A stretch of 60,121 bases of DNA from Lachnospiraceae bacterium (GCA_017626435.1 JAGAIR010000011.1:1-60121), one strand, 5' to 3'. Numbered from the stretch's first letter, positions 15,667 through 24,665 are shown. A program made the numbers and translations. Notes: a model not told the origin generated them from the sequence alone.

Positions 15667-16332
15667 ATGAAACATTCCAAACAGATGTCGGAGTCTATTG
15701 AACTGGGAATTGTACTTGCCCTGGCAGGTGGGTTTATGGATGCCTATTCCTACCTGTGCCGTGACCATGTATTTGCTAATGCGCAGACAGGAAATATGCT
15801 GTTGTTTGGTATCCATCTGTCTGAGGGGAAATTTCATCAGGCAGGTCATTATTTTTTTCCAGTGCTTGCATTTGCTCTGGGAATCGCTCTGGCTGATATG
15901 GTAAGGATACGTGGAAAGGAAAAAAACTGGTTTCACTGGAGACAGACAGCAGTGCTGCTGGAGGCGTTCATTTTGGCAGGAGTGAGCTTTTTCCCGCAGG
16001 ATAGGAATCTTCTTGCTAATAGTCTTACCTCTCTTGCCTGCGGAATACAGGTGGAGAGTTTTCGTAAAATACGCGGAAATGGTATTGCAACAACCATGTG
16101 TATCGGCAACCTTCGGAGTGCTACGCGGAATTTATGTGATTTCATAAATACCGGGGAGAAAGATTATGCTGGCAGGAGCCTGTTGTATTATGGTGTCATT
16201 TTGTGTTTTGTGCTGGGAGCGGTGATAGGGAATATTTCTATAAAGTGGCTGGGAGAACAGGCAATTTTAATTTGTTCTGTGTTTTTAATGATAACTTTTC
16301 TCATGATGTTTATCGACAGGGAAAAGTCTTGA
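15667..16332 (+). CDS. YoaK/DUF1275 family membrane protein
   Basis: The 221-residue integral membrane protein has about six hydrophobic segments. Family signatures are GGFMDAYSYLCRDHVFANAQTGN in TM1-2 and GIQVESFRK...TTMCIGNLRS later. The transported substrate is unknown. It follows DUF2325 by 73 bp, possibly the last gene of the same block, and is followed by a hairpin at 16360. Confidence 0.88.
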   Translation: MKHSKQMSESIELGIVLALAGGFMDAYSYLCRDHVFANAQTGNMLLFGIHLSEGKFHQAGHYFFPVLAFALGIALADMVRIRGKEKNWFHWRQTAVLLEAFILAGVSFFPQDRNLLANSLTSLACGIQVESFRKIRGNGIATTMCIGNLRSATRNLCDFINTGEKDYAGRSLLYYGVILCFVLGAVIGNISIKWLGEQAILICSVFLMITFLMMFIDREKS

Positions 16333-16359
16333 AAAATGTTAAATTTATGGTATGATTAC

Positions 16360-16389
16360 AACCAGAGTTAGATGTTGCTAACTCTGGTT
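16360..16389 (+). promoter_or_regulatory. Perfect 12-bp inverted repeat: terminator and/or second GTTAG operator
   Basis: AACCAGAGTTAG and CTAACTCTGGTT are perfectly complementary around ATGTTG. As RNA this is a good hairpin, though followed only by a weak U-rich stretch (GTTCTGCTATTT). As DNA its core GTTAGATGTTGCTAAC matches the operator at 13990-14005 in its first seven and last five bases. It lies 58 bp before the HMA-domain gene, so it may be both the end of the YoaK transcript and an operator for that gene. Confidence 0.55.
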
Positions 16390-16447
16390 GTTCTGCTATT
16401 TATGTAAATCAGGAATCTCATGGTTATAAAAGGAAGGAGCGGTATAA

Positions 16448-16810
16448 ATGGGAACTTATATTGTACTGGGAATTTTAATTATCATTATCATACTGGCAAT
16501 CTCACCGACGATAAAGCATGTCCGTGGACAGGGAAGCTGTTGTGGAGGTGGTGGAGATATTGTGAAGGAAACCAAACAACTGGATGCACCCAAAATCGGA
16601 GAGATAGAGGTCATGATAGAAGGAATGCATTGTGATAACTGTAAAAACAGTATTGAACGGCGTATCAATAAATATGAAGGAGTGGTCTGCAAAGTCAACC
16701 TGCGAAAGAACAGAGCAGTGATAGAGTATAGCCGGCCTGTGGACCAGGAGGAGATAAAGCGAGCGATAGAGTCTCTGGATTTTCGGGTGTCAGACATCAT
16801 AACGAAATAA
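16448..16810 (+). CDS. Membrane-anchored heavy-metal-associated (HMA) domain protein, FeoB-associated type
   Basis: The 120-residue protein begins with one transmembrane helix (IVLGILIIIIILAISPT), then a Cys/Gly-rich turn (GSCCGGGGD) as in FeoB-associated Cys-rich membrane proteins. It ends in an HMA domain (about 55-120) with the metal-binding GMHCDNC. It probably binds soft metal such as Cu(I) or Zn(II) at the inner face of the membrane. The operator-like palindrome upstream connects it to the DUF3793/flavodoxin promoter. No FeoB is in the window. Confidence 0.82.
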   Translation: MGTYIVLGILIIIIILAISPTIKHVRGQGSCCGGGGDIVKETKQLDAPKIGEIEVMIEGMHCDNCKNSIERRINKYEGVVCKVNLRKNRAVIEYSRPVDQEEIKRAIESLDFRVSDIITK

Positions 16811-16942
16811 GTTAAAAACATTTTGATAATAGAAAACCATTCAGAAGTAGACTTTTTTTCCATAGCGGTTATAATGGTAAAAACAGAGACTGCTTATGCG
16901 GGACAAGATGCCTGTGATGTGAAAGAAAGGATGGTTAGGGAA

Positions 16943-17431
16943 ATGGCTAGACGAGATAAGATCAATTATTATTTAGATCTGGCAGATGTGGTATCTAAGC
17001 GGGGGACCTGTCTGCGCCGGCATTACGGTGCTGTTATTGTAAAAAATGACGAGGTGATTTCTACTGGTTATGTAGGTGCTCCACGGGGAAGGAAAAACTG
17101 CAGTGATTTAGGACATTGTATCCGGGAAAAAATGGAGATTCCCAGAGGAGAGCGTTATGAACTGTGCCGCAGTGTTCATGCGGAGGCAAATGCCATTATC
17201 AGTGCCGAGAGGGAAAAGATGATCGGCAGTACCTTATATCTTTCCGGACGGGAGGTGGCTACTGGGGAATACGTGAAAAATTCCAATAGCTGCTCTATGT
17301 GCAAAAAGATGATCATTAATGCGGGAATTGAAAAGGTCATTATCCGTGATACGGAGAATGAGTACAGGGAGATATTCGTACAGGAGTGGATTGAACAGGA
17401 CGATTCTTTAGATGGGACCTTTGGATATTAA
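16943..17431 (+). CDS. dCMP deaminase family protein (ComEB-like)
   Basis: Zinc-dependent deaminase of 162 residues, probably converting dCMP to dUMP for thymidylate supply. HAEANAI supplies the zinc His and catalytic Glu, and SCSMCKK supplies the two zinc cysteines. The opening LADVVSKRGTCLRRHYGAVIV is typical of the family. The frame is open to 16823 but homology starts at MARRDKINYYLDLAD (ATG 16943); ATG 16931 is possible. It is followed 16 bp later by the DUF4253 gene. Confidence 0.88.
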   Translation: MARRDKINYYLDLADVVSKRGTCLRRHYGAVIVKNDEVISTGYVGAPRGRKNCSDLGHCIREKMEIPRGERYELCRSVHAEANAIISAEREKMIGSTLYLSGREVATGEYVKNSNSCSMCKKMIINAGIEKVIIRDTENEYREIFVQEWIEQDDSLDGTFGY

Positions 17432-17446
17432 ATAGGGAGGAAACAG

Positions 17447-18223
17447 ATGTATAAAATGGATGGATATGGTGAAATTACTAAGTCAATTATTCAGAGTGTA
17501 GATTGTCCGTATCAGGTATTTACCAGAGAAAATACGGCGCAGGAAGTAAATGACGCCTATCTGGCAGCTCTGGAACGGGGAAAGAGAGAAGGCTTTGTTC
17601 CTCTTCTGGTGGTATCAGATGATACCCTTGCCGAGTGGTTGGAATATGGAAAAAAGGATGGATATACAAAAGAAAGTATTTTGCAGAAAAAATGCCGGAC
17701 AGGAAAGGATATTCTGGATGAGAGATTTGAGGAATATATTGAGGAATATATCGATGACAGTTCTGGTGCTGTAGAAGCAGGAACAGATGATTTACTGCTC
17801 AGTGAACTGATCGGTGAAGAAACGGAGGGGGAAGAACTGGCTGTTTTGAGTTCCTTTCTATCTTTTGAATATGAGGGGATTAAAGAGGTTATCCTGTTTG
17901 AGGTTCCAACAGAAGCGCCTTGGGAAGTGATTGCCTGGGTGCCGATGGGCGGGTGGAATGAATGTCCGGAGGCAGCAGAGATGATGGAAGTTGCAAAATA
18001 CTGGTATGAAAAATATGGTGCAGTTCCTGCAGCGGTATCCCATGATACTCTGGAATTTTATGCAGGGAAACCGTTGAACGATCTGGAAGAGGCTATGGAG
18101 CTTGCCAGAGAGCACTATGCATTTTGTCCGGACAGGGTAGACCAGGGAACTGCTACAGGAACGATTGCCGAGGTGGCGGATTGTCTTAATCGTTCTAAGG
18201 TTTGGTATTTCTGGTGGGATTAA
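17447..18223 (+). CDS. DUF4253 domain protein
   Basis: The 258-residue acidic cytosolic protein has a C-terminal half (about 150-258) that fits DUF4253: PWEVIAWVPMGGWNECP, then YWYEKYGAVPAAVSHDTLEFY and a terminal SKVWYFWWD. The N-terminal half includes VPLLVVSDDTLAEWL, which looks like a related strand-helix unit, perhaps a degenerate duplicate. The function is unknown; relatives occur in immunity-protein-like and toxin-neutralising contexts, but no toxin is adjacent. A GGGAGG site precedes the ATG. Confidence 0.75.
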   Translation: MYKMDGYGEITKSIIQSVDCPYQVFTRENTAQEVNDAYLAALERGKREGFVPLLVVSDDTLAEWLEYGKKDGYTKESILQKKCRTGKDILDERFEEYIEEYIDDSSGAVEAGTDDLLLSELIGEETEGEELAVLSSFLSFEYEGIKEVILFEVPTEAPWEVIAWVPMGGWNECPEAAEMMEVAKYWYEKYGAVPAAVSHDTLEFYAGKPLNDLEEAMELAREHYAFCPDRVDQGTATGTIAEVADCLNRSKVWYFWWD

Positions 18224-18338
18224 TACATCTATAATGTAAAAAATCTTAGGAATCCTGCCGGAAAAGATAGCATTAACCAGAAAGGTATGTTATAATCGGG
18301 CTTAGCAAGAAAGCAATATGAGACAGGAGGATAAATTC

Positions 18339-19505
18339 ATGAAAAGCAATGTGACGAATGATGTTTTCTATGTAGGTGCAGATGACAGGGATTTGGATTT
18401 GTTTGAAGGACAATACATAATACCAAATGGTGTTTCTTATAATTCCTATGTCATTATGGATGAAAAAATTGCTATTATGGATATGGTAGACAGGAGAGCA
18501 GCAAAAGACTGGTTTGCCAATCTGGAGGAAGTATTGGGAGATAAGAAACCGGATTATCTGATCATTTCCCATCTGGAGCCGGATCATTCTGCAAATCTTG
18601 CAGAAGTGTTGGAGCGTTATCCGGAGATTCAGATTGTATCGAATGCAAAGCTGTTCGGAATGCTTCCTAATTTCTTTGATGTAAATATTGAGGAAAAGAA
18701 GGTTACTGTGGCAGAGGGAGATACCCTATCTCTTGGAAAGCACACTCTGCACTTTGTGATGGCACCGATGGTACACTGGCCGGAGGTTATGGTAACCTAT
18801 GAAGAGACCGATAAGATTCTTTTCTCGGCAGATGGTTTCGGTAAATTTGGTGCATTGGATACCGAGGAGGATTGGGCCTGTGAAGCAAGAAGATACTATT
18901 TTAATATAGTAGGTAAATATGGTGCGCCAGTACAGGCACTATTGAAAAAGGCGGCAGCACTGGACATTCAGATCATCTGTCCGCTGCATGGACCGGTTCT
19001 TTCCGAAAATCTGGAATATTATATAGGAAAATATCAGACCTGGAGCAGTTATGAGCCAGAGGATAAGGGTGTGTTTATTGCGTACTCTTCCCTTCATGGA
19101 AATACAAAGCAGGCAGCAGAAAAGCTGGCAGAAATTCTGGAAGCAGACGGAGTAGAAAAGGTTGCCATTGCTGACCTGGCAAGAGAGGATATGGCAGAGT
19201 GCATTGAAGATGCTTTCCGTTATGACCGTCTGGTAGTAGCAGCACCGACCTATGATGCCGGCGTGATGCCGGTGATGGTTGATTTCATCCATCATCTGAA
19301 GGCAAAAGCTTATCAGAAGCGCAGGGTAGGAATTATTGAAAATGGTTCTTGGGCACCGATTGCCGGCAAGCTGATGAAGGAGCAGTTTGAGTCCATGAAG
19401 GACGTGACAGTTCTGGAAAATATTGTTACCATCCGTTCTACGGTGAAAGAAGCAGATATTGACAATCTGAAAGCTCTCGCAAAAGAATTGGAGAAAACTG
19501 TATAA
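18339..19505 (+). CDS. FprA-family flavo-diiron protein (A-type flavoprotein)
   Basis: The 388-residue enzyme reduces O2 to water and/or NO to N2O, protecting anaerobes. The first ~250 residues are a metallo-beta-lactamase fold with the diiron ligands H78-x-E80-x-D82-H83, then H at MAPMVHWPE and H at CPLHGP. The last ~135 residues are a flavodoxin domain (AYSSLHGNTKQAA). The ATG at 18339 is chosen because GACAGGAGG precedes it. A TATAAT at 18291-18296 is probably its -10 box. It would take electrons from rubredoxin or a similar carrier, neither encoded here. Confidence 0.95.
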   Translation: MKSNVTNDVFYVGADDRDLDLFEGQYIIPNGVSYNSYVIMDEKIAIMDMVDRRAAKDWFANLEEVLGDKKPDYLIISHLEPDHSANLAEVLERYPEIQIVSNAKLFGMLPNFFDVNIEEKKVTVAEGDTLSLGKHTLHFVMAPMVHWPEVMVTYEETDKILFSADGFGKFGALDTEEDWACEARRYYFNIVGKYGAPVQALLKKAAALDIQIICPLHGPVLSENLEYYIGKYQTWSSYEPEDKGVFIAYSSLHGNTKQAAEKLAEILEADGVEKVAIADLAREDMAECIEDAFRYDRLVVAAPTYDAGVMPVMVDFIHHLKAKAYQKRRVGIIENGSWAPIAGKLMKEQFESMKDVTVLENIVTIRSTVKEADIDNLKALAKELEKTV

Positions 19506-19567
19506 AGCAGTACCAATACGAGTCAGAAAAAGCTATGGCAGAAAGAGAATAAGAAAATGATAATATA

Positions 19568-19694
19568 GTGAAATGTATTCACTTTTAACGTGAATATATT
19601 TACACATTTTCTCTTTACAATTTTTATTTAGAAGATATAATAGGTATTGTTGAACAAAACGAAACCGACAGGTGAATAAAGTTCAGCAGTACCT
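19568..19694 (+). promoter_or_regulatory. por operon promoter with two upstream palindromes and a start-site inverted repeat
   Basis: TTTACA (19614-19619) and TATAAT (19636-19641) are 16 bp apart. Upstream are two related sites, GTGAAATGTATTCAC (19568-19582) and GTGAATATATTTACAC (19590-19605), 22 bp apart. Directly after the -10, AGGTATTGTTGAAC (19642-19655) pairs with GTTCAGCAGTACCT (19681-19694), allowing G-U pairs, and so spans the likely transcription start. This suggests control by a dimeric repressor or activator plus a structured leader. Confidence 0.5.
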
Positions 19695-19738
19695 ATTTTA
19701 GTGTTGTGCAAAAATCATGTACAGGAATGGAGAGTATT

Positions 19739-20347
19739 ATGAAAAACGGAATTGAAATCAGATGGCATGGCCGTGGTGGCCAGGGTGCAAAGACAGCAGC
19801 ATTATTACTTGCAGATGTAGCATTCAAAACAGGACAGAATGTACAGGGATTCCCGGAGTATGGTCCAGAGCGTATGGGTGCGCCGATTACTGCATATAAC
19901 CGCATCAGCTCCGATAAGATTCGTGTTCATTCCAATATATATCATCCGGATTATGTTGTGGTTGTTGATGAGACATTGCTCGGTTCTGTTGATGTCACTG
20001 CAGGTTTAAAGAAGACGGGTGCTATCATTGTCAATACATCCAAGTCGAAAGAAGAAATCGAGGAGCATCTGGGAGGCTATGAGGGACGTGTCTATACAGT
20101 AGATGGAAGAAAGATTTCTGTAGAGACACTGGGCAAGAATTTCCCGAATTCCCCTATGCTTGCTGCTGCTGTTGCAGTCAGCGGTATCATGCCAAGAGAG
20201 AAATTTATCCATGAAATGAGAGCTTCCTATGAGCATAAGTTTGCCAAGAAACCGGAGGTTATTGATGGCAACATGCAGGCTCTGGAGCGTGCTTTTGATG
20301 TGGCAGAGGAAGCATTGGAAGAGGATAAAATGGGACTTTCTGCTTAG
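19739..20347 (+). CDS. porG: 2-oxoacid (pyruvate):ferredoxin oxidoreductase, gamma subunit
   Basis: Subunit of the CoA-acylating oxidoreductase that turns pyruvate plus CoA into acetyl-CoA, CO2 and reduced ferredoxin. The opening IEIRWHGRGGQGAKTAA and FPEYGPERMGAPITAYNR identify the gamma domain. The ATG at 19739 is chosen for its GGAATGGAGAG site; 202 residues. First of four genes ordered gamma, delta, alpha, beta with short gaps, the usual split-subunit arrangement. Substrate could be another 2-oxoacid. Confidence 0.93.
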   Translation: MKNGIEIRWHGRGGQGAKTAALLLADVAFKTGQNVQGFPEYGPERMGAPITAYNRISSDKIRVHSNIYHPDYVVVVDETLLGSVDVTAGLKKTGAIIVNTSKSKEEIEEHLGGYEGRVYTVDGRKISVETLGKNFPNSPMLAAAVAVSGIMPREKFIHEMRASYEHKFAKKPEVIDGNMQALERAFDVAEEALEEDKMGLSA

Positions 20348-20390
20348 AAAATATAGTTTGAAATAAAAGATTAACTGGAGATTACATATC

Positions 20391-20696
20391 ATGAGAACAG
20401 ATATAACAAAAATAAACGAAAAGACACCTCATCAGAATCTGACTGAGGGATTGATGGTATTTGCCGGCGGAACCTCCAAGCTGTTTAACACAGGAGAATG
20501 GAGAACGAATACACCGGTGTTTCATGAAGATTTATGCAAGCAATGCCTTCTTTGTGCTCCGGTCTGTCCGGATGGAAGTATCCCGGTAGCGGATGGAAAG
20601 CGGAGTGATTTTGACTTTGACCATTGTAAGGGCTGTGGCATCTGTGCGAATGTATGTCCTTTTGGAGCAATTGAGATGAAGGAGGGAAATGTATAA
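20391..20696 (+). CDS. porD: 2-oxoacid (pyruvate):ferredoxin oxidoreductase, delta (ferredoxin-like) subunit
   Basis: The 101-residue protein carries two [4Fe-4S] motifs: CKQCLLCAPVCP and CKGCGICANVCP, each C-x2-C-x2-C-x3-C-P. They relay electrons from the thiamine diphosphate site to external ferredoxin. The N-terminal part (NLTEGLMVFAGGTSKLFNTG) is typical of the delta subunit. Its stop overlaps the alpha start (TAATGG), giving tight coupling. Confidence 0.94.
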   Translation: MRTDITKINEKTPHQNLTEGLMVFAGGTSKLFNTGEWRTNTPVFHEDLCKQCLLCAPVCPDGSIPVADGKRSDFDFDHCKGCGICANVCPFGAIEMKEGNV

Positions 20697-21877
20697 TGGC
20701 AATTAAAGAACGTATGTCAGGAAATGAGGCTGTTGCTTATGCGATCCGTCAGGTAAATCCCGATGTTATGCCTGCATTTCCGATTACCCCTTCTACAGAG
20801 ATTCCACAGATGGTTTCTAATTATATTGCAAATGGAGAAATCGACACCGAGTTTATCCCGGTAGAAAGTGAGCATTCTTCTATGAGTGCTGCCATTGGTT
20901 CACAAGCAGCAGGTGCCAGAAGTCTGACAGCGACTTCTTCGGCCGGACTGGCCTTGATGTGGGAAGAACTCCTGCTGGCTGCTTCCAATCGTCTTCCGCT
21001 TGCATTGACCTTGGTCAACCGTACTCTTTCCGGTCCCATTAATATTAACTGTGACCATTCTGATGGTATGGGAGCAAGAGATACTGGCTGGATTCAGATT
21101 TATGCTGAGAATAATCAGGAGGCATATGACAATTTTATCCAGGCATATCCAATTGCAGAGGATGCCCGTGTTCATCTGCCGATCATGATCTGTCAGGATG
21201 GCTTCATCACCAGCCATGCAGTGGAGAATATCGAACTGCTGGAGGATGAACTGGTTAAAGATTTTGTCGGTGAATATGAGCCGGAGGAGTATCTGTTAAA
21301 TCCAGGCAAACCTATTGCGGTTGGTCCATATTCTGTTTCCAATTATGCGATGGAGGCAAAAAAGAACCAGGAAATTGCCTTGGAAAATTCCAAGGAAGTC
21401 ATTCTTGAGGTGGCACAGAAATTTAAAGAGCTGTCCGGAAGAGGATTCGGTCTTTTTGAGGAATATAAAACCCAGGATGCAGATTATATCATTCTGATCA
21501 TGGGTTCTGCAGCAGGAACTGCCAAGCAGGCGGTAGATGATCTGCGGGAGCAGGGAAAGAAAGTTGGTGTGTTAAAGCTTCGTGTCTTCCGCCCATTCCC
21601 GGCAGAAGAAATTGCAAATGCTTTGAAAAACTGTAAAGCGGTAGCTATTCTGGACCGCTGTGAGAGCTATAACGGAAATGGTGGACCGCTGGGCAGTGAA
21701 GTGACTGCCGGTCTTTTCCGCCATAAGGTGATGATAGAGGCTGTCAATTATATCTATGGCCTGGCAGGGCGTGATTTTACAGTAGGAGATGCTGTAGATG
21801 TCTTTACTGAGCTGGAGGATATGATAGAAAACGGAAAAGAAGTAGAGCAGTATCAGTATATTCGGTTACGCGGATAA
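20696..21877 (+). CDS. porA: 2-oxoacid (pyruvate):ferredoxin oxidoreductase, alpha subunit
   Basis: The 393-residue subunit binds the pyrimidine face of thiamine diphosphate and the 2-oxoacid. Domain I is seen in MSGNEAVAYAIRQVNPDVMPAFPITPSTEIP and VESEHSSMSAAIGSQAAGAR, domain II in the C-terminal VGVLKLRVFRPFPAEEI. ALTLVNRTLSGPININCDHSD contains the Gly-Pro turn seen in pyruvate-type alpha subunits. Length is as usual for split enzymes. Confidence 0.95.
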   Translation: MAIKERMSGNEAVAYAIRQVNPDVMPAFPITPSTEIPQMVSNYIANGEIDTEFIPVESEHSSMSAAIGSQAAGARSLTATSSAGLALMWEELLLAASNRLPLALTLVNRTLSGPININCDHSDGMGARDTGWIQIYAENNQEAYDNFIQAYPIAEDARVHLPIMICQDGFITSHAVENIELLEDELVKDFVGEYEPEEYLLNPGKPIAVGPYSVSNYAMEAKKNQEIALENSKEVILEVAQKFKELSGRGFGLFEEYKTQDADYIILIMGSAAGTAKQAVDDLREQGKKVGVLKLRVFRPFPAEEIANALKNCKAVAILDRCESYNGNGGPLGSEVTAGLFRHKVMIEAVNYIYGLAGRDFTVGDAVDVFTELEDMIENGKEVEQYQYIRLRG

Positions 21878-21902
21878 ATTACGATTAATGGAGAGAATAA
21901 AA

Positions 21903-22844
21903 ATGAGTGATTATAGTTTAAAGACCATGATGAATAAGCCGGAGCGTCTTGCTCCTGGTCATCGTATGTGTGCCGGCTGCGGTGCTACCATTGCAGTTCG
22001 TGCGGTGCTTCGTGCCCTTCATGAGGGAGACCAGGCAGTCATCGGAAATGCTACCGGTTGTCTGGAGGTATCTTCCTTTATGTATCCTTATACCGCGTGG
22101 GAGGACAGCTATATCCACAACGCCTTTGAGAATGCAGGAGCTACTTTGAGTGGAGTGGAGACAGCGTACAAGGCATTAAAAAAGCGCGGCAAATTACCGG
22201 AGGATGTGACTTATAAATTTATTACCTTTGGCGGGGACGGTGGTACCTATGATATCGGTTTTCAATCTCTGTCTGGTGCCATGGAGCGTGGTCATGATAT
22301 GGTATATGTCTGTTATGACAATGGTGCCTATATGAATACAGGTATCCAGCGTTCTTCTGCGACACCAATGTATGCAGATACCACTACAACACCAGTTGGT
22401 AAGCAGTCTGCCGGTAAAATGCAGAACAGAAAGGATTTGGCAAGTATTATTGCTGACCACGATGTTCCTTATGTGGCACAGACGACCTTTACCAATGATT
22501 TCAAAGACCTGCACAGAAAGGCAGAGAAGGCTATCTATACAGAGGGAGCCTGCTTCCTCAATGTGATGACCCCATGTCCGCGTGGCTGGAGATATGATAC
22601 AGCGGAGATTATGAAAATCTGTAAACTGGCAGTGGAAACCTGCTATTGGCCATTGTTTGAGGTTGAGAATGGAAAATGGAGCTTATCCTATGAGCCAAAG
22701 AAAAAGCTTCCGATTGAAGATTTCCTGAAAGAACAGGGACGTTTCAAGCATCTATTTAAGAAGGGAAATGAAGAGCTGATTGCTCAGTTCCAGGCTGAGG
22801 TAGACAGACGCTGGGAAGATTTGCAGTATAAATGTGCAAGATAA
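21903..22844 (+). CDS. porB: 2-oxoacid (pyruvate):ferredoxin oxidoreductase, beta subunit
   Basis: The 313-residue subunit carries the thiamine diphosphate pyrophosphate site: GDGGTYDIGFQSLSGAMERG (GDG...), ending with NGAYMNTG. MCAGCGA near the start and further cysteines bind the proximal [4Fe-4S] cluster. The ATG at 21903 (MSDYSLK) follows GGAGAG better than the one at 21888. It closes the four-gene operon, followed by a hairpin terminator. Confidence 0.95.
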   Translation: MSDYSLKTMMNKPERLAPGHRMCAGCGATIAVRAVLRALHEGDQAVIGNATGCLEVSSFMYPYTAWEDSYIHNAFENAGATLSGVETAYKALKKRGKLPEDVTYKFITFGGDGGTYDIGFQSLSGAMERGHDMVYVCYDNGAYMNTGIQRSSATPMYADTTTTPVGKQSAGKMQNRKDLASIIADHDVPYVAQTTFTNDFKDLHRKAEKAIYTEGACFLNVMTPCPRGWRYDTAEIMKICKLAVETCYWPLFEVENGKWSLSYEPKKKLPIEDFLKEQGRFKHLFKKGNEELIAQFQAEVDRRWEDLQYKCAR

Positions 22845-22854
22845 GATAAAAAGT

Positions 22855-22885
22855 GAGCCGCAGGGATATACTATCTTTGCGGCTC
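22855..22885 (+). terminator. Hairpin after the por operon
   Basis: GAGCCGCA (22855-22862) pairs with TGCGGCTC (22878-22885), followed by TTGTATT. It is 10 bp past the porB stop and 25 bp before the LysR start. Confidence 0.75.
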
Positions 22886-22909
22886 TTGTATTCACAGAGG
22901 GAGGGTGCG

Positions 22910-23794
22910 ATGACTTTACTTACATATCAGGTATTTAAAACAGTGGCAGATCAGGGGAGCTTCCGCAAGGCGGCAGATATTCTGGGGCTGACCCCGTCCG
23001 CCATCAGCCATGCGATTTCTTCTATGGAAGGGGAACTTGGTTTTTCTGTATTGAACCGCAGTAAAAATGGTGTAACACTGACTAATTACGGAGAGCATCT
23101 TTTGCCCTATGTCAATGCAGTATTAAACAGTGATGAAAGCCTGCAGCAGGCAATTGCAGAGTTTAATGGATTAAAGCAGGGAAAGGTGAAGATTGGCTGC
23201 TTTTCCAGCGTATGTACCAACTGGCTTCCGGATATCATGCATTCCTTTCAGAAAGAATATCCGGGGATTCGTATTGAGGTATTCCAGGGAACCTATGATG
23301 ATGTGGCATACTGGATAAAAAATGGTGTAGTAGATCTGGGATTTCTTTCGGTATCCAGTGCGGCAGATATCCCGATTGAGCCTTTGTACAAAGACCCGCT
23401 TTTATGCGTGGTGCCAAAAGGAACCGTGAAGCAAAAGGACTCTGCTTATATGGAAATAGACGAGATGAGAAATCATCAGTTTGTGACACAGAGGGAGTGT
23501 ACCGATGCAGATATTCAGAATTTTTTGAAAGAAAATTCATTAAATGTCCAGTCAAACTATCATGTGGTAGATGATCTGTCCACGATCGCCATGGTGGCAA
23601 ACGGATTTGGAATCTGCCTCATGCCGGAAATGGTCATGAATGATATTCCTTATGAGGTAGACTGCTATCCCGTAAAGCCGGATGCCTACCGGATTATTGG
23701 CATTGCCACCTTAAATCCAGAGTTTATGGCTCCCGCAGTACGGACGCTGTATAACCATGTTCTGGAGCATTACTGCCAGATTGTCAGGAAATGA
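22910..23794 (+). CDS. LysR-family transcriptional regulator
   Basis: 294 residues from ATG 22910, which has GAGGGAGG upstream. The winged HTH is in the first 60 residues (FKTVADQGSFRKAADILGLTPSAISHAISSME) and the substrate-binding domain follows (KVKIGCFSSVCTNWLPDIM, VVDLGFLS, MVANGFGICLMPEM). It lies directly after the por operon in the same orientation, so it may control oxidoreductase expression or another unlinked target. Its co-inducer is unknown. Confidence 0.92.
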   Translation: MTLLTYQVFKTVADQGSFRKAADILGLTPSAISHAISSMEGELGFSVLNRSKNGVTLTNYGEHLLPYVNAVLNSDESLQQAIAEFNGLKQGKVKIGCFSSVCTNWLPDIMHSFQKEYPGIRIEVFQGTYDDVAYWIKNGVVDLGFLSVSSAADIPIEPLYKDPLLCVVPKGTVKQKDSAYMEIDEMRNHQFVTQRECTDADIQNFLKENSLNVQSNYHVVDDLSTIAMVANGFGICLMPEMVMNDIPYEVDCYPVKPDAYRIIGIATLNPEFMAPAVRTLYNHVLEHYCQIVRK

Positions 23795-23883
23795 ATGGAA
23801 ATGTATGGTAAAGTATCGTCTTTTTCGCAGAAAACATGTATGATATATATGATTAAACATTAAAAGAAAGGAAAAGACTGGAA

Positions 23884-24642
23884 ATGAAATTGGTATCATG
23901 GAATGTGAATGGGCTTCGTGCCTGTGTAAATAAGGGGTTTTTAGATTATTTTAAAGAAGTGGATGCGGATATTTTCTGCATTCAGGAGAGTAAACTGCAG
24001 GATGGGCAGATCGAACTGGATTTGCCTGGGTATTTTCAGTACTGGAATTATGCAGTCAAAAAGGGATATTCCGGAACTGCTGTATTTACAAAAAAAGAAC
24101 CGTTACAGGTTTTGTATGGAATGGGAATCGAGGAGCATGACCAGGAGGGAAGAGTCATAACACTGGAATATGAAGAATTTTATATGGTAACGGTGTATAC
24201 TCCAAATTCACAGAACGAACTGGCGCGGCTGCCATACCGGATGGAGTGGGAAGATGCTTTCCGGAACTATTTGAAGAAATTGGAGGAGACAAAGCCGGTA
24301 ATCGTCTGCGGGGATATGAATGTGGCACATCAGGAAATTGATTTAAAAAATCCTAAAACAAATCATAAGAGTGCAGGATTTTCTGACCAGGAGAGAGAAA
24401 AATTTACCCAGCTTCTGGAATCAGGTTTTATTGATACTTTTCGGTATTTTTATCCAGAACAGACAGGAATCTATTCCTGGTGGTCCTACCGCTTTTCTGC
24501 CAGGGCAAAAAATGCAGGCTGGCGTATTGATTATTTCCTGACTTCTGCATCGCTGATAGATAAACTGCAAGGGGCGGCAATTCACACGGAGGTGATGGGC
24601 TCCGACCATTGTCCTGTGGAACTTGACATTAATTGGCAGTAA
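23884..24642 (+). CDS. xth: Exodeoxyribonuclease III (AP endonuclease)
   Basis: The 252-residue Mg-dependent 3'-5' exonuclease/AP endonuclease acts in base-excision repair. Motifs run from MKLVSWNVNGLRACV through IFCIQESKLQ (metal Glu), YTPNSQ, VICGDMNVAHQEIDL (catalytic Asp/Asn) and WRIDYFLTS to GSDHCPVEL with the catalytic Asp-His. Length and motif order match ExoA/Xth. AAAGGAAAAG precedes the ATG. Confidence 0.96.
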   Translation: MKLVSWNVNGLRACVNKGFLDYFKEVDADIFCIQESKLQDGQIELDLPGYFQYWNYAVKKGYSGTAVFTKKEPLQVLYGMGIEEHDQEGRVITLEYEEFYMVTVYTPNSQNELARLPYRMEWEDAFRNYLKKLEETKPVIVCGDMNVAHQEIDLKNPKTNHKSAGFSDQEREKFTQLLESGFIDTFRYFYPEQTGIYSWWSYRFSARAKNAGWRIDYFLTSASLIDKLQGAAIHTEVMGSDHCPVELDINWQ

Positions 24643-24665
24643 ATGCAGCCCCTCACAAACAAAAG

